The translations under genes and the position numbers were made by a program. Positions 9,984-20,898 of a DNA stretch of 64,000 bases are shown piece by piece. Positions within the stretch are counted from its first letter, which is position 1. Every line of letters starts with the position of its first letter. Origin of the DNA: Rusavskia elegans (taxonomy: Eukaryota > Ascomycota > Lecanoromycetes > Teloschistales > Teloschistaceae); NCBI GenBank assembly GCA_011316305.1, contig SAUG01000086.1, positions 186,001-250,000 of the forward strand, written 5' to 3'. Under the pieces are notes generated by a model. That model saw nothing but the letters and a program-made list of their open reading frames with translations, was not told the DNA's origin and did not search any database.

Positions 9984-11868
9984 ATGGCTCAAGATACCGA
10001 ACAGCCAGAGGTCCGTCAAGAACCAGCAGCAGATCATTATATCGTTACACACCCGCCTCATACCCAGAATCCAGAGAACCTCCGCGTGGCGACCAGTGAT
10101 CCAATGAGTGACAAGGACACCAGTGATCCCGTGCGAGAGAAGCTCAAGAAAACGTCGCTAGCATCTATACCTAGGACAGATAGCAATGCCGTGGACCTTG
10201 GCTCTACAATCGAGAATGGCTCGCCCCAGGAACCCAAGAGACCTCCGGAGGAAGAGTCACTCAACCAAACACCATCACCCACATCTGAGTCTCGAGGGAG
10301 ACTCTCACGGAAGCGATCTTATGACGATTCAGTCGAGCCCGTCGGCGCGGCCAATGGATCCTCTTCGGAAAACCATGAGATTGAGGATGACTCCAAGCAT
10401 GCGAGGAAGAGATCACGGGATGTCCGAGCTGTTCATCCGCAGAATACAAAGTCTGCAGCAACGCCAACAGAGGGCTCTTTGCTGGAGAGGCAAGCGAGTA
10501 GTGACGAAGCTTTGGACAACGAAAACTCCGATCGGGCAATGGAAGACCCTGTACACAGTCCGAGGAAGAAAAGGAGCCGGGAGGACATCGACACTGATCA
10601 GCATCGCGGGCAGAAGATTGCGGCAACTGACGAAGCGAAGGCGTATAGACGGTCCGAGGATAGTGAAAGGAGCCAATTGCACCCTCAAGACGATAGCGGT
10701 GCAGTCACGGCAGAAAGCGGTGATCAACAAGAACAGCAGGCCGGAACTTCTACCACAGACATACACTCCATAGAGCCAGCAGCTCAACGAACATCTCCGC
10801 AACCCGATCCGCCAGGTGCTGCAGTCGATCAGAAAGATGCTTCAAAAGTACCCACTAGTTTTGCTGCGTCCGGCTTTGCTGCCATGTCTGGTTCATCAAC
10901 GTCCCCGTTCGGCGCCTTCGGTGCCCCTACAGCTTCAGTTTTTGGATCAAACCCCGTAAGTCATTTCGGCGCTGCTGGCACAGCGAACAATGGCGTCAAT
11001 GGGGTATCAACATCACAGAACAAGGCACCAAGTGCTTTCGGTGCTTCACCTTCCCCTTTCCTAAGCTCGTCATCCATGACGACTGGATCAGGCTTCGGAA
11101 CAACGGGTGCGGGGTCGAAATCAACTGGATTTGGTGGATCGGTGTTTGGGAGCGGATTCGGTAACCCTACTGCTGGAGCACCTAGGTTATCCAGTTTTGC
11201 TGCTCCTACAAGCGACGTTGCTATCCCAAAATCGACGGAGAATAAGACAGCATTTGGTGTTCAAGCAGATGACTCGGGAGAAGAAGATGGCGGTAGCGAA
11301 GGGGACGCGAACCCTGAAGATACTGAGGCTGGGGACGATGAAACAGACAGCAGGTTCGAACAGCAGGAAGGTAGGGTCATCCTTCGTTTCCTTTTAAGCT
11401 CTGGCTACGGTTAACATGTGTCAGTCGAGACGGGCGAGGCTGGTGAGGAATCAATCTTCGTGTCACCTCGAGCTCAGCTCTACAACTTTGACAGTGGTGG
11501 CTGGAAGGAAAAAGGTAGGGGAGTATTCAAGCTCAACGTCTCCGAAAGCGAAGGGGCGAGGAAAGCACGCTTCATCATGAGAGCAAATCAAACGTTCCGA
11601 GTCTTGGTAAACCAGCCTGTGTTCAAAAAAATGCAGGTAGGTGATAGACAAGGTCGAGAACCTTCGGGAAAGCAGTTCTCGTTTGCGGTCATTGATCAGG
11701 GTCGACCTACCCCACATCTTCTGAAGGTGAGATGGCTTTCTTCTGTTTTCCATACTGTCATGACCCTAGGCTAATCAAATGTCTATCTAGCTCGGTGACG
11801 AAGCCGAAGCCAAGAAGCTGTATCGCGAGGTCATGAAACTTCAGCAGGATCTTGAGACACAGGCATGA
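9984..11868 (+). CDS. FG-repeat Ran-binding protein (RanBP3/Yrb2-like)
   Basis: Three exons (9984-11370, 11425-11726, 11791-11868) encode 588 residues. The N-terminal 290 residues are charged and disordered with basic clusters (GRLSRKRS, SPRKKRSRED) that could serve as nuclear localisation signals. Residues about 290-420 carry FG repeats (FGAFGAP, FGSNP, FGASPSPF, GFGTTG, SVFGSGFG). After an acidic linker comes a C-terminal Ran-binding domain (about 465-585) with the expected VSPRAQLYNFD, KEKGRGVFKLN and RANQTFRVLVNQ segments. FG repeats plus a terminal Ran-binding domain match Yrb2/RanBP3 (S. pombe Hba1), cofactors of Crm1-dependent nuclear export. Nup2, which also binds Ran, is the alternative, but it is usually longer and has a different N-terminus. 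Confidence 0.8.
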
Positions 11869-12543
11869 ACGATCGGCACTGAGTCCATGATACTGACAAT
11901 CTGGTCATCATCTCAATTTACTCGCCCTGGAGGAGGTGAAATGCCCCAGACGTGCATCGTACGTACGGAGCGCACCAGCGTCGATGTAGGACGCAAGGCT
12001 CGAAAAATAGGCCTATCCATGGACGTATAAAGCCATCACAGGGAGAAATCGGAAACAACTAGCTGGGCCTAGATATCAGGGGCCCAATTTGGACCATTCG
12101 GCGGTACGTTTCCAGCATGCCATGGTGATTCAAATCTACAGCATACGATGGATTCTAGTCATCCTTGATGTTTCAAAATCGCTCTCTCTTTCTCCCATTC
12201 CAGATTGGGTCTTATTTCTCTGACTGACGGTTTCTTCGAACGTCTATTGTCTGCGCATTTCGACCCCTTTTTCCCGTTTCCTTGTCCTTATCTGTGTTCG
12301 CATTGAGAGCGAAAGATTTGACTTGATATTATTGGATCAATCCCCTTCCGCAGTTCATGTCCGAATGAGACTTTCCAGACCAGCAGAAACTTTTTGGATA
12401 ATCTTATACCGAGCCGCCGGCTCGTATAATCCATATTTTACGCCCCTTGTATGCAATCATATATACAGGATCCTACGCTCGAACCTCAGAGACTGGGTCT
12501 CGATATATACAGGACAAGACGCAACCAGCGCTCAGTGATTCTC
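11869..12543. other. Convergent intergenic region
   Basis: Holds the 3' ends of the Ran-binding gene and of hrq1, which converge here. AT-rich with a T/C-rich patch at 12178-12300. No gene seen. Confidence 0.35.
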
Positions 12544-15500
12544 TCATCTGTCCTCCGGTTCTTCTTTTATAATTATAGGCGCCTCCCTCCCCCATCCTCC
12601 CCTCCGCACCGCACCATCCCCCTCCCCCACCCCCTCCCTCTTAACCACCTCACTATCCACCTCTCTCACCCCCCTCGCCATGGGCACCTCCCCCGCCACC
12701 ACCACCGTCTCAATCCCCGCGGGCGCCCTCTCATCATCCGGCCCCCACGGCAACTCCTCGACATCAATCTCTCCCTCCCTCCCGAGCAAACATTTCAAAA
12801 TCACCTCGCTCCCCGCCTTGCTCATCACGACATTCATCTCCTTACACCGCTCACTACAGACACACTCAATGCACCCCTCCGCACAATGACAAGCGCCCAC
12901 CCTCTCCACGGCCCTCACGAGCAAAATATCAATAAACTCAAATGCCTTGGTCGATATCCCCGACCCGCTTGCTCCGCCCTTGGCGTCATAGAACGTCAAT
13001 CTAGCGGGCCGTTTCCGGCTTGTTTCTTTCTTGGCGAACTCTTTGATCGCGACTTTACATTCGGTCCTCACGTCGCCGGGCATGGAGATGACGAACTGGG
13101 GCATCAGGCTCAAGATGGCATGTTCAGCGGCGTGGATCGCGGCCGCGACGTTCAAGCGCCGGCTATCCAAGATTTCGAGCGCGCGTTTGGGGACATCGAG
13201 CCAGAGGCCTTTACTGTAGATTTCGATGGGCGGGTTATCGACTTGGACGGCGTCGAGGATGCGGCGTTTCTTGTCGACTTTGAAGAAGCCGAAGACGAGC
13301 TGGTGGACCTTGATGGTGCCGTAGAAGGCCCGCGACTTGCTGGGTGGGGGCAGGCGGCGGATGGCTTCTGTTTCGATGGGGTCGATGTCGGTGTAGTCGC
13401 GCTGTTGGGTGGTCCAGTCGACTTTGACGAGGGTGACTTTGGCGAGGCGCTTGTCCGGGGAGAATTCGCGGACGAGGTAGGTGTGGCCTTGGTGGAGGAA
13501 GATGCCGCCTTCATAGATGGTGAAAAAGGCGCGCGAGGGTTCGACTTCTTCGAGGACGATGTTGCGGTTGTTGGTGATGTCGACAACGGCGAAGTGGCCC
13601 TCTTCGGTGTCGCGGATGGCGACGCATTTCGAAGGGTGGGGCCGGAAACGGTCGTTGCAGTGGTAGAAGCTTAGAGGGTCTTTGACCATACGCTCCTCTG
13701 CGATTTCGGGGAGTTGTTTGCCGAAGTAAATTTGGTCTTCGTCCGGGCGGATAGGCATCTCGAAGGCGGCGCATTGGATGTGACCTTCTAGGACGAGCAT
13801 GTTTGTTAGGTCGACTTGGAGTTCGCAGTTGGGTTTCGTGAAGATCTCGTCTGGGTTGTCCATGTAGTACTGGTCGGTTGCGAAACAGTCGCCCACAAGG
13901 ACGGAGAGGGAATCCTTATTCCTTCGACCGGCTCGGCCGCTTTGCTGACGGAGGTTGGCGATTGTGTAGGGGAACCCGACGGTAATGACTGCGTCGAGAG
14001 ACCCAATGTCGACCCCCAGCTCCAAGGCATTCGTTGCAATGATACCCATCAGTTTACCGTCGAACATTTCCTTCTCAATCTTTCGTCTGTCTTGCGGCGA
14101 GTAGCCTCCACGATACCCCATGACTCGCGCCGCCAGGTCCTGTCTTTCAAGGGCTGTTGCTTCGTTCCTGACCGCCGTGATCAAGACTTCACATTGTTTT
14201 CGCACCCGACAAAACGCAATGACTCGAACACCACGCAGAATCAGTTGACAGAAGAGCCTTGCCGTCTCGGCCATGGTATCCCCTCGACCAGAAGATGGAT
14301 CAGCTGGATCTTTGAAGGGAGTATTCCAACAAAGAAACTCCTTTCGCCCCGATGGAGACCCGTCGAAGTCGGTCAACTTGATGTTTTCGACACCGAAGAT
14401 TGTTCGCATGTGCTCTTCCGGATTTGCCACCGTGGCCGAGCAAGAGATGAATTTTACATGGCGATTTCCCACCGCGGCACAGATCCTCCGTAATCTCCGC
14501 ATGATAAACGCAACGTGGGAGCCAAAAAGGCCGTTGTAGACGTGCAACTCATCCACTACGACGTATCGCAAGTTCTGTAAGAACGTTCGCCACTTATCCT
14601 CCTGTGGTAGAATCGTTATGTGTAGCATGTCTGGGTTGGTGAAGATGATACGGCCATCATCTCTGATCACGTTTCGGTCTGACATGGCCGTATCACCGTC
14701 GAAAGTGTCGACGATCGTCTCTTCGAGACCTGGCATGAAGCGAAGCATATCCTTCATGCTTCTCCTCTGATCCTGAGCAAGTGCCTTGGTTGGAAATATA
14801 TACATGCCTCGAGCGTTGGGATTATGTTCCAGTTCGTGCAGCATCGGGACTTGATAGATCAAGGATTTTCCAGAACTGGTCGATGTAGCGACTATGACAT
14901 TATACCCGTCGTACAGGTTATTGATAGCTTCCGCTTGATGCGAATACAGTTGAGTGATACCGCGTGTGTTGTAAAGCGCATTGACCAGGTTCTGGGTCAG
15001 TTGAAATTTCAGGTCGCCGAAGCCGGGCGGTTGAGGGTCGAATACTCGATGCCCATCTGGAACGATTTGCCCTGTATACCATTCCATCGACTTGATCTGC
15101 CCAACGATCTCGGGGATGGAATCGCGGTCTTTTGGTATGGTCGGCGGCGGTCTTGCGGGAGCAGGGGCTGGGGTGGCTCTTTGACTCTCCGATGATATTG
15201 GTATGTACATTTCGGATCGTTCTCGAAGCGCTTGCATTGGCTCGGCACCGACTTCAGCTGAGTGTTCGTTGAGGAATGCATTGATGGCGGATGTGAACTT
15301 CATATTGCGCTTTTCGATGAGCTTCATCATCTGCTTCTGGCTATAAACGGGCATCTTCAGATGCTCCTCTCTAAGCTTTCTGACCGGTTTGGTTGGCTCC
15401 CCAGTCTTTGCATTTGTCACTTGTCGCTTCAAATCGCCATCGATGAACTCGAACAATAACAGCTCTTTATCTTGACCGTTCTCTATCGAGCCATCATCCT

Positions 15501-16077
15501 TCTTTAAGAGGTCGAGCGAGCGAAACTCTTTAGCTCTGCCACCTTTTATTCCATCTTCCTCTCCAAGCACCGCTACCTGCAAGCTGGCCTCATCCACGTA
15601 AGCAAAATTGATAGCCCTCGGGATAAGTGCTTTGATGCATGCAACATCTTCGATCAGCAGCTCCCGCTTGATGTGTCCCTCGACCGCCTTTTTGATTGTT
15701 TCAAACGTGGTGGCCAGATGTTTTCGAGTACAGCAGAAGGTATAGACAAGGTTGAGAGCGCGATGCGTTTTTTCAAGTCTAGTGAACTCATCGGGCCAAG
15801 GGACGGTCGATTCGACAAGGGTTGACGAGTCGCGACGCAACAGAGCCGGCGCTGCTCCTTTGCTTTTCGCGGGGTTTTTGGTTCGCCGAGGCTTCTTGCC
15901 CCCGTCATGTTGCTTTGTAGGAAGGACTGTGCTGGTGACAGTTAGTTCTGGTGAAGCTTCAGTTGAAACATCTTCATCAGCTGGTGCTTCATCAGCTGGT
16001 GCTTCATCCGCTGGTCCTTTGCGCTTCCGTTTCCGTACGATTTGATTCGAGACAGTAGCGGCTTGCAACTTCGCCAT
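12544..16077 (-). CDS. HRQ1: RecQ4-like DNA helicase Hrq1
   Basis: Intronless, 1177 residues from the ATG at 16075-16077; the frame extends a few codons upstream but without another ATG. A basic low-complexity N-terminus with repeated ADEAP units is followed by a region rich in charged residues. Superfamily 2 helicase motifs follow: the Walker A segment TSTSSGKS near residue 400, DELH near 510, and the helicase C-domain with IATNALELGVDIG and QQSGRAGRR near 670-720. The C-terminal part carries the Hrq1 MZB/DUF1998 region with the CHCAEGCIEC...C cysteine cluster near 1065, a probable zinc site. Hrq1 is the fungal RecQ4 homologue, a 3'-5' helicase active in crosslink repair and telomere maintenance. 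The region after the cysteines ends in a Gly/Arg/Glu-rich tail. Confidence 0.92.
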   Translation of the reverse strand: MAKLQAATVSNQIVRKRKRKGPADEAPADEAPADEDVSTEASPELTVTSTVLPTKQHDGGKKPRRTKNPAKSKGAAPALLRRDSSTLVESTVPWPDEFTRLEKTHRALNLVYTFCCTRKHLATTFETIKKAVEGHIKRELLIEDVACIKALIPRAINFAYVDEASLQVAVLGEEDGIKGGRAKEFRSLDLLKKDDGSIENGQDKELLLFEFIDGDLKRQVTNAKTGEPTKPVRKLREEHLKMPVYSQKQMMKLIEKRNMKFTSAINAFLNEHSAEVGAEPMQALRERSEMYIPISSESQRATPAPAPARPPPTIPKDRDSIPEIVGQIKSMEWYTGQIVPDGHRVFDPQPPGFGDLKFQLTQNLVNALYNTRGITQLYSHQAEAINNLYDGYNVIVATSTSSGKSLIYQVPMLHELEHNPNARGMYIFPTKALAQDQRRSMKDMLRFMPGLEETIVDTFDGDTAMSDRNVIRDDGRIIFTNPDMLHITILPQEDKWRTFLQNLRYVVVDELHVYNGLFGSHVAFIMRRLRRICAAVGNRHVKFISCSATVANPEEHMRTIFGVENIKLTDFDGSPSGRKEFLCWNTPFKDPADPSSGRGDTMAETARLFCQLILRGVRVIAFCRVRKQCEVLITAVRNEATALERQDLAARVMGYRGGYSPQDRRKIEKEMFDGKLMGIIATNALELGVDIGSLDAVITVGFPYTIANLRQQSGRAGRRNKDSLSVLVGDCFATDQYYMDNPDEIFTKPNCELQVDLTNMLVLEGHIQCAAFEMPIRPDEDQIYFGKQLPEIAEERMVKDPLSFYHCNDRFRPHPSKCVAIRDTEEGHFAVVDITNNRNIVLEEVEPSRAFFTIYEGGIFLHQGHTYLVREFSPDKRLAKVTLVKVDWTTQQRDYTDIDPIETEAIRRLPPPSKSRAFYGTIKVHQLVFGFFKVDKKRRILDAVQVDNPPIEIYSKGLWLDVPKRALEILDSRRLNVAAAIHAAEHAILSLMPQFVISMPGDVRTECKVAIKEFAKKETSRKRPARLTFYDAKGGASGSGISTKAFEFIDILLVRAVERVGACHCAEGCIECVCSERCKEMNVVMSKAGSEVILKCLLGREGEIDVEELPWGPDDERAPAGIETVVVAGEVPMARGVREVDSEVVKREGVGEGDGAVRRGGWGREAPIIIKEEPEDR
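15965..16020. repeat. In-frame 15-bp tandem repeat in hrq1
   Basis: About three copies of a 15-base unit (forward strand CTGGTGCTTCATCAG, the last slightly diverged) lie in frame in the hrq1 N-terminus. They encode repeated Ala-Pro-Ala-Asp-Glu units in a disordered region, so copy-number changes would preserve the reading frame. Confidence 0.75.
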
Positions 16078-16121
16078 GAATTCGGCGATCAAGCCCAAAG
16101 ACAAATTGCAAGCGTTCGTCG

Positions 16122-16169
16122 CCTCGAAGCATTGTCACCTCGAAGCATTGTCACCTCGAAACATTGTCA
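16122..16169. repeat. Triplicated 16-bp unit in the hrq1 leader
   Basis: Three head-to-tail copies of CCTCGAAGCATTGTCA occupy 16122-16137, 16138-16153 and 16154-16169, the third with one substitution (AAC for AGC). They lie 45-92 bases upstream of the hrq1 start. Read on the hrq1 strand each copy contains ACAATG, giving upstream ATGs at 16132, 16148 and 16164. Confidence 0.9.
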
Positions 16170-16530
16170 CACCGGAGCATCGAGTAAACGTTGGAACTCA
16201 AGATGAGACCAACGTCGTCGACTTGGCAAAGATGACATCATCATTGCGCTTCCATACGCGCTTTGGACGCGTCGGATACGCGATTACGCGTCGAAGATCG
16301 TCAGCCCTACTGCTCGGGGGTTATTGTCTAGACCCGACGAATGCGATGAACCCGAGACCCCACGGGCTTTTGCAAGAAGCACACTGATGTCCAAATTTGC
16401 AGCCGTGCTGTCGATACCCTACCGACAATGGTCCTACTTCTACCGAAATGAGCCAGGGCCACTGCCACTTTTAAGGGCTTTGCGCAGCAAGCCTGACTTC
16501 GTTCGAAATCTTATAGGGCATACCACGATT
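16170..16530. other. Upstream region of hrq1
   Basis: Spacer between the hrq1 leader repeats and the 3' end of the Zn2Cys6 gene; both genes are on the reverse strand. An ACGCG-rich patch (16254-16290: ACGCG, GACGCG, TACGCG, TACGCG) resembles the ACGCGT-type MCB element of G1/S-regulated DNA repair genes, though no perfect ACGCGT was seen. Confidence 0.3.
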
Positions 16531-18860
16531 TCATCCGTGAACATCGTCAGGATTATCGTTCATGTTCAAATTATCGAAGAGACCTTTCCTAGTCCTGACA
16601 ACCTCGGCATTGGGCTGATGACCCGCATTCTGCATACGGTCCTCGATGAAGGCGCGAATGCTACGGACGATAGGAGGATACCCTTCCTCGTTTGGAAGCC
16701 ACCAGTGACGAAGCTCAGAGATGCCCCATAGACTGGCCAACTTGTTCCGTAGCGTAAGAGGGTAGGTGTACCTGGTGGGACCTGTCAGCCATCTACATGT
16801 CCTGGAACTCAGTGGGATCCAGCGCTATCACCTACCCCTGGCTCTCAACAGCAGCAAGCTTTTTCCTACACCACATTGTATGTCGGTCATCTTTCGGTAG
16901 AAATACGACAGCGATTCCAAGTCCAGCTTCTGCCGACAGTATCGATCCAGGAGCACTCCCCGGCCAGTATTGAATCGCCTCGAAAAGTCGACAGACTTCC
17001 AAGGCTGGATTTACTAAACCCGGAGGCGGTTGTTTTTGCAGTATCAAGGCCGTCTGATATGTATGCATGATGCTTGTACCCAACCAGTCCACCAGAAGGA
17101 AGTTGACCGCCCACAGAGGACCCTGTCGCAAACCGCCGGGTCTGTAAGGATCCACAATATCTTCTTCGTCTCGCTCGGGGGCTCTCTCAAATGATTTTAT
17201 TATATACCGATCGTATGACAGAAGAGGCTCCAACTCTTCCCTCAGATTCTGAATTCTTACAGCGAGTAGCTCGTTATACCTCCGGAATTGCTCAAATGTA
17301 ATGGCACGGCGAGGCAATTTCGCGAAGAGCATTGCCATGTCTATTGTCACTAATCGATGATTCGCACTGGCCAGTTCGAGCTTGTAATCAATGCTCTCGG
17401 GGTGTTTGACAGCTTGCACGGTATAATAATTCTTATGTGCAGCGAGCCACTCGCGGCCCAGCACGGGTTCACAGCCGGACGTGAAGCCAGCAAACAGGTC
17501 AAATCTGGAATACCATGATAGAACCTTTCTTCGCAGTTCGTTGTCCGTGATGGAGTCCACGGAATACAGCTCGGTTAGCAATCTGTAAGCGGCCTTCTGG
17601 TGGCCAAGGAGATTAACCCAATCCCCAAGATACTCCTAAGAAAGGTCAGAATCCGGAACATGCACATCAAAAGGAGAAGGCAAGGGATCACCTCGATAGT
17701 TGCCAATTGGAGTATAGTTAATAAGGTAGCGTCAGTGTGTGTCTGGCCGCTGGCCAGTGATTTGAGCAGCAAGGATACCGAGCGATTGTAGTAGCCAAGA
17801 AAGTCCTGGATCTTACCATTGGGCTTCTCCAATGTTGCCCGAAAAGCAGCGAAGCCGACGACAGCCTGAAGCAAAGGTTCGTACGAAAGAGCCTGCTCAA
17901 TCAAAATGTGATGAAGGAAGTAACTGGCATCAATCCTAAAGAAGTAGTGGTGATAAGTTATGTTATTGCGCAGATAGTCAAGGTAGAAGCGCTGCATATG
18001 TGGTAGGTGAGATAGTGAGATCTTCTCCGGTGAGAGGCTCGACTCTGGGGTATGGTTTTCCATATGACGAGAGCCCTGGGAGACAGAGTGAGAGGGTGAT
18101 TGTGGGCTTGATCCGTCGGTTGGAGGTGAATAACCGAATCCAGAATCTGGATCTATTCGCTCGATTGATGGCAGAGGTTGCTTATGGCTTTGGGAGGGCA
18201 CTTTTCGCGAAGGCGCATTCTTGTGTTCAGGGTGACTGCGAGGTGAAGCTGTAACCTTGACATTATCTGCAGCGCTCTTCCTGGCTCCAGCTCCTACGAG
18301 CGGCTCTTTGAGGTCATCATCATTCTCATCGCTGCTGGAAGCCTCAGCGATAGGCGCCGTGGCTATGGCAGCATCCGGCTTGGAGCTACTACCTCTCTTC
18401 GGTTTGGAACGAGGTTCTGGATAAGTACAAGTCCTGGAGCCTTTATGACATCCTGATTTAGGGCAGTTAGTCAGGATGACAACCTCCATCACCCACCACC
18501 ACTTACTTGCGCATTGTGGGCGCGCCTCGTCGCACTAATTAGGTACTTACAGTGAGCGCAATCCGATGTCCGAACATTCGATTGTATGAAGCCTACCTTC
18601 ACCCTTCTTTGCCGACAGGTGTAACATCCACTCCTCGTTCTGCGATGTTTTGTGGGCTCTGTGGCCGAAGATGGTCGGAGGGTGGCGGCTGTGCCTGGGG
18701 GGATACTCTGCTGACCGTCGTCGACCGGTCCCGGCCAGCCTTTCACGTTCGCAGGTGCAGCCAGCTGAGTGTCGGTGAACAGACTGTTTTGAGGAGGGTA
18801 TGCCAATCTAACTTCGGAATAATCGAATTCTGATTGCTGGAACGATGGCTCATGATTCAT
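16531..18860 (-). CDS. Zn2Cys6 transcription factor
   Basis: Five exons (18860-18597, 18534-18507, 18452-17692, 17635-16836, 16771-16531) encode 697 residues in frame. The zinc cluster is split over three exons, the middle one only 28 bases. Joined, it has six cysteines spaced C-2-C-6-C-6-C-2-C-6-C, starting GCYTCRQRRVKC and ending RTCTYP, near residues 80-110. A Ser-rich linker follows, then a helical region of about 450 residues (from HMQRFYLDYLRNN) with the hallmarks of the fungal-specific regulatory domain, including an acidic ERDEEDIVDPY segment. The RTRSGCYTCRQRRVKCDE start resembles the sterol-uptake-regulator type cluster, but the target pathway cannot be read from the sequence. No enzyme or transporter genes are clustered with it. 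Confidence 0.85.
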
Positions 18861-20898
18861 GACGCACGTCGGATTGCCAGACGTATACCTTAGCTAACTC
18901 GAAGATGGATGCACTACGAAGTTCGTTGCATTCCCACAGGGAGCATCAAGGACAATGATACGTGAAATAGACTGTGGCCAGCACGGTCGAGGTCGCAATC
19001 AAGAGATGGACATATTGAGCAGACAGAGAGACGGAGGCAGAATGCAAGAGGCAGAGTTTTGTAGAAGAAGGAAGTGCTTGAGCGCCTAGAATGGACGCCG
19101 CGGAGATGGTGGCTGTAGTTCCATTGCTCGAGTGTGTACCGAGGGGGATTGATCATTACTGAGAAGAGCAGAGTTGGAAATGCAGGTTGTATTGACCTAC
19201 CTCCTGCCTCCCAACCCGATTGCAAGGTGGTGGTAGTACTCCAACTCCGTACTAGTAGTGGAAAATGTCACGGCAGTCCGGGTTTCGCCAGCTCCTGAAG
19301 ATTCTGATTTGTTGGTGCGTTTTGGTAAAATCAGTCCGGAGGCGCACTAGACAGCCGATAACCAGTGATCTTCGACTGCTCTCCTCCCCGATCCAGGAAT
19401 CGACTCTAAGAATTGTGCTACGGCGTAGTCACCATTTAGCTGCTCGGTCCCCAGCCGCACGTCGTCTTAAACTTCGACACTAGCCTCCGGCTCGTTAATG
19501 CCCGTTGTACGAGTACACCGGCCGACCAGACCAGTGGACGGACCATCCTGCATTTTAACCTGAGACCGCTTTGCTCCAGACGGCTCTGTCCGGATCGATC
19601 ACGGCCATCGGGCTTGAGCATCGAGCACTTGGCGGAGAGTCCTTTTGGCATTGGGCTCTGGTATTTGACAAGCCCCCACTGTTGTAATCCGTTCAAACGC
19701 GTCGATCATCTGGGGGTAGGAGGATGTGCATTCGCGCCTTCTCTTCTCGGAACTTGTGTACAGTAGTCGAGGCTCTTTCCGGCCGGTGACTTCGAGCATG
19801 ACAGCCTTATAACTGTCCTGGCACCAGCATAAGCTTCGCCGATCAGGATCACCGTCACATCAGTCGATTCCCACGTTACCTTTGGGTCTACTGCGAAGCT
19901 AGGCTGCCTTCATGCTTGCTTATCTTCAGTTCCACGATGTTGTAACGTTCTAGTCAGTACATCTTGGGACGAGGGCGCCCAAGCTTCTCGTGTATTTGGT
20001 ACGGATTGTCGGATCTTTTGGACCCTGGGTTTCCTGCAGTGCTCCTCTCTTGGTTCATGACCCACGTAGCTCAGCGGGAGAGCAACCTTGAAGCTTTGAC
20101 ACTTCACGGGGTTGCAGACCTTGGTGTGAGCTAACGCACGCTGCTGCTTCAAGCTGCAGGGCGTGCCACTCACAGCGAGCTCAGCATGTGCTGACTATGC
20201 GTAGTATTCCCTCACCGAGCAGCTCCTGGAGGCTGGCTGCAAACAACGACATAAGTAACGTCGTCCTCTGTGGGCAGTGACGAAGCGCTGTAAATTTGAC
20301 GTTAGTGATAACGCTCGAGATGACTGTATTAGGTATCTGCAAGTCTCTGAGGAATGCCTTCCAAGCAGTCTACAGAATCGAAGGTGATGTCGCGCAAGTT
20401 GCTGACAAAGGAGAAGGCACCAAGAAGCAGATGCATATTTCCTGCAAGTGCCTCCACTTCTTGAAGGAAGAGCCTGAAGGGTAATGATGCCTCGAACTCT
20501 TGTCCTTGTCACCAGCCATGCACACACCGGCTAGTGTAACCTAGTGTTTCGTTCAGAGCGTGCACACAACTCTTTCGGAAAATGGAAGGTTGACCGTATA
20601 GATGTCATCGGACTGTACCTCATCCACCAACACCCCTGAGTTGTCAGCATCTGGCCTCCCAGACTTCTCTTTCCATTGCCTGTAGGCCTTGTAATCTATG
20701 AGACTCACTAGATTGGGGTATGACCGGTTGGCCGGACTTCAGCTCAAGTGCGCCGAGTATAAGCCTCCGTATACAAAAGGCTGAAAGCTCGGAAGATTTT
20801 GGTGACGGTGCTTTATCAAGCTCAGAGCCCCACGCGACTCCCCACATTGTACGAAGCAATATAGAATCTGGTTCAACGACTGTAGTTGAAATCTATCT
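18861..20898. other. Gene-poor 2-kb interval
   Basis: The left part is the promoter of the Zn2Cys6 gene. The remainder up to the Rrn11 gene shows no convincing gene. A forward 54-codon frame from the ATG at about 20320 (MTVLGICKSL) has protein-like composition but no recognisable feature. A D-arm-like string of tRNA type occurs near 20077 but no complete tRNA can be folded. No transposon features were seen. Confidence 0.35.

Noticed and set aside
12451..13674. Forward 407-codon open frame
   Set aside because: It is antisense to the C-terminal part of hrq1 and mirrors its codon bias; the reverse-strand helicase motifs are unambiguous.
16500..16731. Forward frame across the 3' end of the Zn2Cys6 gene
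   Set aside because: The reverse-strand exon 16771-16531 closes the Zn2Cys6 frame exactly; the forward frame has no conserved content.
20060..20130. tRNA-like D-arm string TAGCTCAGCGGGAGAGC
   Set aside because: The D-arm matches tRNA genes, but no five-pair anticodon stem, TTCRA loop or pairing acceptor stem can be formed around it.
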